The translations under genes were made by a program, and so were the position numbers. Source: an uncultured Cetobacterium sp. (lineage in GTDB: Bacteria > Fusobacteriota > Fusobacteriia > Fusobacteriales > Fusobacteriaceae). From it: a stretch of DNA of 64,000 bases. Below the pieces are notes generated by a model that did no database searches, was not told the DNA's origin, and worked only from the letters and a program-made list of their open reading frames with translations. Position 1 is the stretch's first letter. Every line of letters starts with the position of its first letter. Location: NCBI GenBank assembly GCA_934085975.1, contig CAKOHT010000004.1, positions 34,161-98,160 on the forward strand, given 5' to 3'. Positions 25,759-33,512 of the stretch are shown in pieces.

Positions 25759-27192
25759 ATGATAGGAATAGAAACATTTATTACATTTGGAACATATTTG
25801 TTATTTTTAATAGGAGTAGGAATTTATTTTTATGGAAAGACTTCCAGTTCTGAGGAATATTTGATAGGTGGTAGAGGAGTTGGCAGTTGGGTAACTGCAC
25901 TATCGGCACAAGCTAGTGATATGAGTGGATGGTTATTAATGGGATTACCAGGGGCAGTATATCTTTCGGGATTTGGACAAATTTGGGTTGTAGTAGGTTT
26001 AACGGTGGGAACATATTTGAATTGGAAGTTTATAGCTCCGAAACTTAGAGTCGAAACTGAAATAGAAAATACAATGACTTTACCAACTTTTTTAGAAAAA
26101 AAATTAAAAGATGACAAAGGAACAATAAGGAAAGTTTTAGCTTTAGGAACACTGTTTTTCTTCACAATTTATTCATCTTCTGGGTTGGTCGCAGCAGGAA
26201 AACTATTTGAATCGATACTTGGAATCGATTATAAAGTTGCCGTTGTAGTGGGTACAGTGACAATAGTTATATATACATTTATGGGGGGATATCTGGCCTC
26301 GTGTTGGACAGATTTTTTTCAAGGCGCTTTGATGTTTATAGCTATAATAGCGGTTCCTTTGGCTGCTTATTATAAAATTGGAGATATGGAAACAATTAAA
26401 CAGGGAATTGAGCTAAAAGGAATTTCATTGGATATATTTAAACAGAATGGAGAAAGTATAGGAATTTTAGGAATATTATCTTCATTGGCATGGGGACTAG
26501 GATACTTTGGACAGCCTCATATTTTAGTTAGATTTATGAGTATAAAGAATGTAAAAGAGTTAAAAAAATCTAGACGAATAGCCATGATATGGGTAATTAT
26601 TTCTTTAGTTGGGGCAATAGCGATTGGACTTTTGGGAATTTCTCTTTTTAGAAATGTTACAGAATTGGGAGGGGATGTAGAAAAAATATTTATTTATATG
26701 ATAAAAGAGCTATTTAATCCTTGGGTAGCGGGAGTTTTATTAGCTGCAATTCTATCTGCAATTATGTCAACAATAGATTCCCAGCTGTTAGTTTCATCAA
26801 CTACCTTAACAGAAGATTTTTATAGACATATGAAAAAAGATGTTTCTGATAAAGAAATTATGTGGGTTGGAAGGCTGTGTGTAGTAGTGATAGCCTTATT
26901 GGCGCTACTGTTTGCGCTAAATCAAAATGCTAAAGTATTATCATTGGTCGCTTATGCTTGGGGAGGGTTTGGAACAATATTTGGACCAGCAATAATATCG
27001 GTACTTTATTTTAAAAATGTGAATAGTAAAAGTGTTCTGGCAGGAATTCTAGTTGGAATGTTTGTATTTTTAATGTGGAAAGTTTTGGGGTTAGACAGTT
27101 ATATGTATGAACTATTACCAGGATTTTTTAGTAACTTAATCACAGTTTATATAGTAGAAAAAGTGGTTTTTAAAAGTATAGTTAGTGTTTAA
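25759..27192 (+). CDS. putP: Sodium/proline symporter
   Basis: A sodium:solute symporter-family permease, about 478 residues and roughly 13 membrane segments. EEYLIGGRGVGSWVTALSAQ followed by ASDMSGWLLMGLPG is the PutP signature, the latter holding part of the sodium and proline sites; later AWGLGYFGQPHI and ILSAIMSTIDSQLLVSSTTL are also PutP-like. The ATG at 25759 has GGGAGG eight bases upstream; an in-frame extension starting inside the upstream terminator was rejected. The gene is monocistronic, behind a leader with a proline-rich peptide and attenuator-like hairpins, and ends at a terminator. Proline is the most likely substrate; pantothenate or another solute is possible. Confidence 0.92.
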   Translation: MIGIETFITFGTYLLFLIGVGIYFYGKTSSSEEYLIGGRGVGSWVTALSAQASDMSGWLLMGLPGAVYLSGFGQIWVVVGLTVGTYLNWKFIAPKLRVETEIENTMTLPTFLEKKLKDDKGTIRKVLALGTLFFFTIYSSSGLVAAGKLFESILGIDYKVAVVVGTVTIVIYTFMGGYLASCWTDFFQGALMFIAIIAVPLAAYYKIGDMETIKQGIELKGISLDIFKQNGESIGILGILSSLAWGLGYFGQPHILVRFMSIKNVKELKKSRRIAMIWVIISLVGAIAIGLLGISLFRNVTELGGDVEKIFIYMIKELFNPWVAGVLLAAILSAIMSTIDSQLLVSSTTLTEDFYRHMKKDVSDKEIMWVGRLCVVVIALLALLFALNQNAKVLSLVAYAWGGFGTIFGPAIISVLYFKNVNSKSVLAGILVGMFVFLMWKVLGLDSYMYELLPGFFSNLITVYIVEKVVFKSIVSV

Positions 27193-27195
27193 TAA

Positions 27196-27226
27196 AAAAG
27201 GGTGCAAAGTTACTTAGCACCCTTTT
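27196..27226. terminator. Bidirectional terminator between putP and ogt
   Basis: Stem AAAAGGGTGC (27196-27205) with GCACCCTTTT (27217-27226) and an 11-nt loop. It overlaps the last codons and stop of ogt on the other strand. Confidence 0.85.
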
Positions 27227-27686
27227 CTAAATTTAGTAGATGAGACTTTAGAGATAAGCCATAGGCATATCCAGTCAATTTGCCATTGGAGCCAATAACT
27301 CTATGGCAAGGAATAACTATGGGAATGGGATTTTTATTGTTTGCTAAACCTACCGCTCTGCACGCCTTAGGGTTACCGATAGCGATGGCAATATCCTTAT
27401 ATGTTTTAACTTCACCATATGGAATATCGAGTAAAGCTTTCCAAACATTTTTTTGAAACTCTGTTCCAATGGGATTTATTTTAAAAGTAAATTCTTTACG
27501 ACGTCCATTTAGAAATTCCAAAATCTCCTTAGAAGCTTGAGCTAAAGAGCTCGTAAGTTTAAAAGTTCTATTTGAAGTAGGATTATTGAGCTCAATTTTA
27601 ACAATTTCATTATTTAATTCTTCAATTTTAAGTAAGCCAAATGGAGTGTCAAAAATATAAAAATAACCTGGGATAATATTTTTCAT
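27210..27686 (-). CDS. ogt: Methylated-DNA--protein-cysteine methyltransferase
   Basis: A suicide repair protein that takes the methyl group from O6-methylguanine onto its own cysteine. The 158 residues have an N-terminal ribonuclease-like fold and a C-terminal winged-helix domain with the helix EFQKNVWKALLDIPYGEV, the arginine finger in NPKACRAVGLANNKNP, and the acceptor motif IPIVIPCHRVIG (Cys127). AGGAG precedes the ATG. It is a single gene convergent with putP, without an Ada-type regulatory domain. Both domains and the active site look intact. Confidence 0.95.
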   Translation of the reverse strand: MKNIIPGYFYIFDTPFGLLKIEELNNEIVKIELNNPTSNRTFKLTSSLAQASKEILEFLNGRRKEFTFKINPIGTEFQKNVWKALLDIPYGEVKTYKDIAIAIGNPKACRAVGLANNKNPIPIVIPCHRVIGSNGKLTGYAYGLSLKSHLLNLEKGAK

Positions 27687-27806
27687 AAACTCTCCTTAAA
27701 AAATTTTATCTAAATTGTACTAAAAAAATATAAATAAATCAAGGTTAATTTAAAATATATATTGTTCATTTATTGTTTAAAACTTTTAAAAATAAAGTAT
27801 TTATAG

Positions 27807-27812
27807 TATAAT
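27807..27812 (+). promoter_or_regulatory. -10 box of the cobalamin-riboswitch operon
   Basis: TATAAT at 27807-27812, just before the riboswitch. The -35 region is A/T-only and no good hexamer can be named. Confidence 0.5.
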
Positions 27813-27962
27813 AAGGCGTTATGGTTTTATAAATTAAAAGGGAATTAAGTGAGAAGCTTAAACGGTCACGCCACTGTAAAACGGACAAAAATAGATAAAC
27901 CACTGGGAAACTGGGAAGGACTATTGGAGGAGGAAGTTGAGTCAGGATACCTGCCATAAAAT
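27813..27962 (+). promoter_or_regulatory. Cobalamin (B12) riboswitch
   Basis: The conserved core GCCACTGTAA (27870-27879) and the 3' element GTCAGGATACCTGCC (27941-27955) are diagnostic. TTATGG (27819-27824) pairs with CCATAA (27954-27959) as the closing P1 helix. No T-run terminator follows, and the Shine-Dalgarno GGGAGG of the receptor gene is only 25 nt downstream, so control of translation is more likely than of transcription. The stretch 27687-27998 holds no gene other than this element. Confidence 0.94.
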
Positions 27963-27998
27963 AAACTGCGAGTGACAGATTTGGGAGGATTAAATTAA

Positions 27999-29876
27999 AT
28001 GGAGAAAAGATTTTATATTATTGGTGTACTTCTTGCATCTACTTTAACAATGGGACAAGAAAAGGTTATAAAGCTAGATGAGAGTGTTATAACAAGTGAG
28101 AATACGGAAACAACGGTGGCGAGTATACCTAGAAATGTAACTGTATTAACAGGCGAAGAGATAACACAAAGAGGAGCTAAAACAGTAGCAGAAGCTTTAA
28201 AATTGGTATCAAGTGTCATTGTAAAAGAGATGGGTGGAACAGACGCTGCTTTTGATGTAAGAGGTCAGGGGGCAACAGCAAAATCAAATGTTATAGTACT
28301 GGTTGATGGAGCACCAATTAATTCAATAGATTTATCTGGATATCAAACAAGTAATATACCAGTCGATAGTATTGAAAGGATTGAGGTGATACCTTCTGGA
28401 GGATCGGTTTTATATGGAGATGGAGCGGTTGGTGGAACAATCAATATTATAACAAAAGCACCAGAAGATAGGAAAAACTATGGAAGTTTGAATAGTGAGA
28501 TAGGATCGTATGGATTAAAAAAACAACAAGTTACATACGGTACTAAAATAGGAGAAAGATTTTTAGTTGAAGTAGATTATTTGAGAAGAGAAAAAGATGG
28601 ATATAGAGATTATTCTAAAGATAATTTGGAAAGCTTTGGGTTTAGAAGCAGATATAAACTTGATGAAGGGGAGTTAAAAGTTAAATATAACTACTCAAAG
28701 AATGATTTTAAAGCACCGGGAGCATTAAATAAGGATGAAGTTAATGAGGATAGAACACACTCTAACCCAAATGCGTGGAGAATTGATGGAAAAACAGAGA
28801 AAAATAATTTTGTGGGAGATTATTTATATAACATAAATTCTGATTTAGAGTTCAAATTATTAGGAAGGTATGCTCATGAAAATTACTCTTCAAATGGAAG
28901 TAACTATAAGACAGAGGTTAAATATTTAAAACCACAACTTAAATACTCATATTTAGATGATAGTTATGTTGTATTTGGTGGAGATATTTATGAGGGAGAG
29001 ACGAAAGATTTTGCTTATGGAAATGGAAAATCTGAAAAAAACTCTCTAGGTGGGTTTGTAGTAAATAGTTATACGATTGATAAGTTTAGATTTACTCAAG
29101 GATATAGAAAACAAGATATTGAATATAAAGGAGATACACTTACAACAAAGAAATTCAAAGAAGATGCGATAGAGCTTACAGGAAGTTATCTATATTCGGA
29201 CTCAGGTTCTACATATATAAGTTATACAAAAGGATTTAGGGCGCCAAATACTGACGAGCTAAATTTTTGGGACGGAGAATTTAATCCTCAAAAGACAGAA
29301 ACTTATGAAATTGGAATGAAAGATTTCTTAGGAAATACGTATATTTCAACTTCAGTGTTTTATATAGAAACAGAAAATGAAATTTTTTATGGAGCAAATA
29401 AAAATGATGAGTTTAATAAAAATAGGAATTTAGATGGAACAAGTAAAAGAAAAGGAGTTGAATTCTCTTTAGAGCACTATTTCGATAAATTGACAGTTTC
29501 AGAATCGATAACTTATATGAAAACGGAGTTTAAAGAGGGGAAAGATATTCCTGGTATTCCAAATATTAAAGGGGTTTTAAATTTTAACTATAGATTTAAT
29601 GAGAAATTGAGTGTAAATAACTCTTGGGAATATTACGGAAAAGCTTATGACAGTAATGATGAAGCTAACGAAAGAGAAAAGATTGACAGTTACCTATTAA
29701 GTGGATTGACTTTTATGTATAATTTTCAGGATGGATTAGTTATAAATGCAGGAATTAATAATCTATTTAATGAAAAATACTATGATTATGTAGGGTACAG
29801 TAGTTACAGTAAAATTCGTAACTATTACCCAGCACCAGAAAGAAATTATTACATAGGTTTTAAATACAGTTTTTAA
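27999..29876 (+). CDS. btuB: TonB-dependent outer-membrane receptor, probable cobalamin receptor
   Basis: A 625-residue receptor that brings its ligand through the outer membrane with TonB energy. A signal peptide (1-19, MEKRFYIIGVLLASTLTMG) precedes a TonB-box-like segment (DESVITSE), the plug domain (about 38-150; DAAFDVRGQG, VLVDGAPINS, IERIEVIPSGGSVLYGDGAV, GGTINIITK) and a beta barrel ending in the aromatic C terminus GFKYSF. A cobalamin riboswitch directly upstream and a BtuF-like gene downstream identify cobalamin or a related corrinoid as the ligand; this is inferred from context. The receptor also shows that the cell has an outer membrane. Confidence 0.9.
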   Translation: MEKRFYIIGVLLASTLTMGQEKVIKLDESVITSENTETTVASIPRNVTVLTGEEITQRGAKTVAEALKLVSSVIVKEMGGTDAAFDVRGQGATAKSNVIVLVDGAPINSIDLSGYQTSNIPVDSIERIEVIPSGGSVLYGDGAVGGTINIITKAPEDRKNYGSLNSEIGSYGLKKQQVTYGTKIGERFLVEVDYLRREKDGYRDYSKDNLESFGFRSRYKLDEGELKVKYNYSKNDFKAPGALNKDEVNEDRTHSNPNAWRIDGKTEKNNFVGDYLYNINSDLEFKLLGRYAHENYSSNGSNYKTEVKYLKPQLKYSYLDDSYVVFGGDIYEGETKDFAYGNGKSEKNSLGGFVVNSYTIDKFRFTQGYRKQDIEYKGDTLTTKKFKEDAIELTGSYLYSDSGSTYISYTKGFRAPNTDELNFWDGEFNPQKTETYEIGMKDFLGNTYISTSVFYIETENEIFYGANKNDEFNKNRNLDGTSKRKGVEFSLEHYFDKLTVSESITYMKTEFKEGKDIPGIPNIKGVLNFNYRFNEKLSVNNSWEYYGKAYDSNDEANEREKIDSYLLSGLTFMYNFQDGLVINAGINNLFNEKYYDYVGYSSYSKIRNYYPAPERNYYIGFKYSF

Positions 29877-29881
29877 TTAAG

Positions 29882-29920
29882 AAAATGCTCTTTTCAAGAT
29901 ATGGAAAGAGCATTTTTTAT
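29882..29920 (+). terminator. Terminator or attenuating hairpin after btuB
   Basis: Stem AAAATGCTCTTT (29882-29893) with AAAGAGCATTTT (29905-29916), followed by T residues. It falls between the receptor and btuF-like genes, so downstream genes may be expressed less than the receptor. Confidence 0.8.
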
Positions 29921-29934
29921 AAAAGAGGTGGACA

Positions 29935-30789
29935 ATGTTAAGAAAAATATTTGTATTAAGTATAGTCGTATTTTCAGTGGGATATTCAAAGATATTTGTA
30001 GATGGCATTGGAAGAGAGGTTGAAATTTCTAAAAAAGTGGAGAGAGTAATTTCGACAGTTCCATCCAACACGGAGATAATAGTGGATATGGGATTAGTTA
30101 ATATTTTGTTGGGAGTAGATATGTATTCTGAGAAAATATCTGAAGAGTTAGAGGGAAAAGGAGTTTTGAACACAGATAGATTGAACGAAGAGAGAATAAT
30201 TGATTTAATGCCAGATTTGGTTATAACCTCTCAACATAGTTTGTCTAAAGGGAAAGAGAGTCTAAAGGTCTTTGATGAGATAGGAATTCCTATTTACGTG
30301 ATGAAAACACCAAAATCTTTGGAGGAGGTCAAAAATTCGATAGATGAAATAGGAAGTCTTTTAAATGAAAATGAAAAAAGTGATATTTTAAAAAATAGAT
30401 ATGTAAAAGAGTTGGAGAAATTAGTAATACAGAATAAAATATCAAAAAAACGGGTATATTTTGAAATTTTAAATAATCCAATATACACAACTGGAAATAA
30501 AACATTTTTAAATGATGTCATTGAAAATGCTGGTGGACAAAATATATTTGAAGATCAAGAGGGATGGATTTCACCAACTTTGGAATCTGTTATTGAAAAA
30601 AATCCTGAAGTTATACTTATTGGAGAGGATAGAAAGGAGATTGTTGAAGAGATAAAAAATAGAGCTGAATGGCAGGAGATAGATGCTATAAAAAATGGGA
30701 GAATGTATGTTATAGATGAGGGGATCAACAGACCATCACCAAGAGTTTTAAAATCTTTAAGACAGATAAAGGAAGTGCTTTCACAATGA
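29935..30789 (+). CDS. btuF: Corrinoid ABC transporter substrate-binding protein, BtuF-like
   Basis: A class III periplasmic binding protein of 284 residues. The signal peptide is about 1-18 (MLRKIFVLSIVVFSVGYS), with no lipobox cysteine, so the protein is probably soluble in the periplasm. VERVISTVPSNTEIIVDMG (about 37-55), DLMPDLVITSQHS and NPEVILIGEDRKEI are typical of the BtuF/FecB/FepB fold. The riboswitch-receptor context points to corrinoids. AGAGGTGG precedes the ATG. No BtuC permease or BtuD ATPase gene follows; the next gene overlaps it by 4 nt and encodes a TIM-barrel enzyme. The transporter core must be encoded elsewhere. Confidence 0.87.
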   Translation: MLRKIFVLSIVVFSVGYSKIFVDGIGREVEISKKVERVISTVPSNTEIIVDMGLVNILLGVDMYSEKISEELEGKGVLNTDRLNEERIIDLMPDLVITSQHSLSKGKESLKVFDEIGIPIYVMKTPKSLEEVKNSIDEIGSLLNENEKSDILKNRYVKELEKLVIQNKISKKRVYFEILNNPIYTTGNKTFLNDVIENAGGQNIFEDQEGWISPTLESVIEKNPEVILIGEDRKEIVEEIKNRAEWQEIDAIKNGRMYVIDEGINRPSPRVLKSLRQIKEVLSQ

Positions 30790-31736
30790 TAAGTTTTAGT
30801 TTTATTCCAAAAAATGGAGAGGAAAAGAAATTTTTCAAGATATATGAAGCGTTAGAAAAAGAGGGAGTGACTGGGATAGAGACGATAATAGGAGATCACG
30901 TACCCTTAGAAAGCTATGAAAAGTATCCTATAAAAGGAGTACATTTGCTATATTACCCCACTTGGTTAGAGTTTTGGAAAGAGGAGAGAGAGAAAGTTAG
31001 AGAAGATTTTTATAATGATGAGGGGGTATTAAACTATTATCGTTCTTTTAAAAAAAATATTTTACTTGAAACTTTTAAAAAGCAGTTTGAAGATGCAAAA
31101 AAAATAGGGGCGAAATATTTAGTTTTTCATGTTTCACATGTGAGACCTAAGGATATTTTTACATTTGACTATGATTATACTTCTATGGAAGTATTGGATG
31201 AAACATCAAAAATAGTAAATGAAGTCTTTAAAGGAGAGGGACCATTACTCCTTTTTGAAAATCTACCATGGCCGGGGTTGACGCTTAAAGACTATGGATT
31301 AACAAAATATTTTTTTGAGAAAATTAAATATGAAAATAAAGGTTTTCTTTTGGATTTCTCTCATATGATATGTACAGAAAAAAATATAAATAGTTTTCAA
31401 GATGCAGACCGATACATTCTAAAAAAAATTAAAGAGTTGAGAGAACTAGGTAAATTTGTGTATGGTGTTCATATAAATGCAATAGATTTTATTAATTACT
31501 CAGAAAAAAATTTTTCTGATGAGATAGAGAGTTGGGAAAAAGGAGACAGGGAGGAAAAATTTAAAATTGAATGGAAACATATGAAAAAACTTGATCCTCA
31601 TAAAATTTACAAAGGAAATTTAAAATCAATACTGAATGTATTGCCAAACTTAAAGTATATAAATTTAGAATTAAATTTTTCGTCTATTGATAATTTAGAA
31701 GAGGTTGTTAGAGAACAATTAAATTATGTAAAATAA
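30786..31736 (+). CDS. TIM-barrel metalloenzyme of the AP-endonuclease-2/xylose-isomerase fold, candidate CbiR-like cobamide remodelling enzyme
   Basis: A 316-residue cytosolic protein with the spacing of a metal-dependent TIM barrel: GVHLLYYP (His53), YLVFHVSHVRP (His115, His118), LLFENLPWPG (Glu158), FLLDFSHM (Asp190, His193), VYGVHINA (His229) and INLELNF (Glu295). These could form a xylose-isomerase-like metal site. It overlaps the btuF-like gene by ATGA and lies in a riboswitch-linked B12 uptake cluster. CbiR of Akkermansia muciniphila, which hydrolyses cobamides for remodelling, belongs to this superfamily and is likewise corrinoid-linked. I therefore suggest a CbiR-like role. The fold is well supported; the reaction is inferred from context. 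Confidence 0.6.
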   Translation: MISFSFIPKNGEEKKFFKIYEALEKEGVTGIETIIGDHVPLESYEKYPIKGVHLLYYPTWLEFWKEEREKVREDFYNDEGVLNYYRSFKKNILLETFKKQFEDAKKIGAKYLVFHVSHVRPKDIFTFDYDYTSMEVLDETSKIVNEVFKGEGPLLLFENLPWPGLTLKDYGLTKYFFEKIKYENKGFLLDFSHMICTEKNINSFQDADRYILKKIKELRELGKFVYGVHINAIDFINYSEKNFSDEIESWEKGDREEKFKIEWKHMKKLDPHKIYKGNLKSILNVLPNLKYINLELNFSSIDNLEEVVREQLNYVK

Positions 31737-31804
31737 ATTTTTAAAAGATGAAAAATATGATATACTTTATAATATAGAGTGTTGAGATTTTCGTAGGAGG
31801 TTAT

Positions 31805-32770
31805 ATGACACAAGGAAATTTAGATATAGATAAAAATATAGATGAGATTGTAATAAAAGAGGAAGTTCAAGAAGAGATAGTGTCAGATCCAAATAGATTG
31901 TACAATATATTGGGAGTGATGTTTGAAACTACTAAAAAGAGATACAGTTTTGAGATTGTAGATGAAGTGGAATACAAAAAGGGAGACAAGGTGATAGTGG
32001 ACACTGTCAGGGGGAAAGAGATTGGGATTGTTTATGGTGGACCAATGCAACTTCCTGAAAGAGTATTAGTATTACCATTAAAACCAGTAATAAAAAAAGC
32101 TAGTGAAGAGGAAATTGATAAATATGAGGTTCTTCGAAAAGAGGCTAGAGAGGCATTTAAGGTTTGTAAAGAAAGAATTAATCATCATAAATTACCTATG
32201 AAATTAATAGAGACAGAGTACACATTTGACAAAACAAAGTTGATATTCTATTTTACAGCGGAAGGCAGAATTGATTTTAGAGATTTAGTAAAAGACTTAG
32301 CAAATATATTTAAGCTGAGAATCGAACTAAGGCAGATTGGTGTTAGGGATGAAGCAAGGATACTTGGGAATATAGGTGTATGTGGAAAAGAGTTATGTTG
32401 TAGGACATTTATAAATAAGTTTGATTCAGTATCGATAAAGATGGCTAGAGATCAAGGTTTAGTAATAAATCCAACGAAAATATCGGGTGTATGTGGAAGG
32501 CTACTTTGTTGTATCAACTACGAATATAAACAATATGAAGAGGCTTTAAGAGTTTATCCTGCGATAAATCAACTTGTTAAGACTTCAAAAGGAGATGGAA
32601 AAGTAACAAGTATAAGTCCATTGAATGGATTTTTATATGTAGATGTTGAAGGAAAAGGAATTATGAAAGTTTTTATTGACGAGATAAAGTTTAATAAAAA
32701 AGAAGCAAAAAAATTACAGAATGTTTTATCGACAGAGGAGCTACAACATAAGGTTTTAGAAAAGGAGTAG
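31805..32770 (+). CDS. ricT: PSP1-domain protein, RicT (YaaT) family
   Basis: A 321-residue member of the PSP1/RicT family. In Bacillus RicT joins RicA and RicF in an iron-sulfur complex that assists RNase Y in mRNA maturation; Fusobacteria carry it without sporulation. Features are GVMFETTKKRYSFEI near the start, a GRIDFRDLVKDLANIFKLRIELRQIGVRDEA-type core (about 159-187), and the cysteine pairs in GVCGKELCCRTF and GVCGRLLCCINYEY, the likely cluster ligands. GTAGGAGG precedes the ATG. The trmN6-like gene begins 11 bp later. The role outside Bacillus is inferred. Confidence 0.9.
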   Translation: MTQGNLDIDKNIDEIVIKEEVQEEIVSDPNRLYNILGVMFETTKKRYSFEIVDEVEYKKGDKVIVDTVRGKEIGIVYGGPMQLPERVLVLPLKPVIKKASEEEIDKYEVLRKEAREAFKVCKERINHHKLPMKLIETEYTFDKTKLIFYFTAEGRIDFRDLVKDLANIFKLRIELRQIGVRDEARILGNIGVCGKELCCRTFINKFDSVSIKMARDQGLVINPTKISGVCGRLLCCINYEYKQYEEALRVYPAINQLVKTSKGDGKVTSISPLNGFLYVDVEGKGIMKVFIDEIKFNKKEAKKLQNVLSTEELQHKVLEKE

Positions 32771-32781
32771 TAAAAATAGAG

Positions 32782-33456
32782 ATGATTTTTGAAAATGAAG
32801 ATATAGCCAGTATTTGTGAAGGGTACACTTTAATTCAGAAGAAAGAAGGATTCAGATTTGGAACTGACGCAGTTTTATTGGCTAATTTTTTCAATGGGAA
32901 TAAAAACTCTAAGATATTGGAAATTGGAACAGGAAACGGTATAATTCCGGTATTATTATGTGCTAAAAATAAAGTATCAAAGATAAAAGCAGTTGAGATT
33001 CAAAAAGAAGTTGCAGATTTAGCTTTAAGAAATGTAAAAAGAAATGGGTTAGATGATAGGATAGAAATTATAAACATGGATGTAAAGGATATTCGAGAAG
33101 GAAATACCTATGATTATATAATTTCAAATCCCCCCTATATGGTTTTAGATGGCAAGGAGATTAATAATCAAGATATAAAGAGTGTTGCAAGGCATGAAAT
33201 AAAACTCAATTTAAAAGAGTTTATAGCAAATGCTAGAAGATTATTAAAACCGAGGGGTGAACTCTTTATGGTACATAAAAGCTATAGATTTTTAGAAATT
33301 TCAGAAGAACTTATAAAAAATGGATTTTCTGTTAAAAGAGTTAAATTTGTTCATTATTCAAAGAATAAAGATTCTAGTATTGTTTTAATAGAGGCTAGCA
33401 AGGGGAGAAAAAATATATTAAAAATTGAGACTCCAATTTTTTTAAATGATAATTAG
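32782..33456 (+). CDS. tRNA1(Val) A37 N6-methyltransferase family protein (TrmN6-like)
   Basis: A SAM-dependent methyltransferase of 224 residues. FRFGTDAVLLANFF (about 25-38) is a typical TrmN6 entry, the SAM loop is ILEIGTGNGIIPVLL, and the catalytic NPPY motif is IISNPPYMVLDG (about 113-124), used by enzymes that methylate exocyclic amino groups. The C terminus has FMVHKSYRFLEISEEL. Only a weak ribosome site is present; the stop of ricT lies 9 nt upstream, so translation may be coupled. The exact RNA target is assumed from family. Confidence 0.83.
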   Translation: MIFENEDIASICEGYTLIQKKEGFRFGTDAVLLANFFNGNKNSKILEIGTGNGIIPVLLCAKNKVSKIKAVEIQKEVADLALRNVKRNGLDDRIEIINMDVKDIREGNTYDYIISNPPYMVLDGKEINNQDIKSVARHEIKLNLKEFIANARRLLKPRGELFMVHKSYRFLEISEELIKNGFSVKRVKFVHYSKNKDSSIVLIEASKGRKNILKIETPIFLNDN

Positions 33457-33466
33457 AGATACTTTA

Positions 33467-33495
33467 AGGGAGAGGAGTTACCTCTCCCTATTTTA
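33467..33495 (+). terminator. Hairpin between trmN6-like gene and uvrB
   Basis: Stem AGGGAGAGG (33467-33475) with CCTCTCCCT (33481-33489) and a 5-nt loop, followed by ATTTTAAT. The T-tract is short, so termination may be partial. Confidence 0.6.
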
Positions 33496-33512
33496 ATGGA
33501 GGTGTCACAAAG

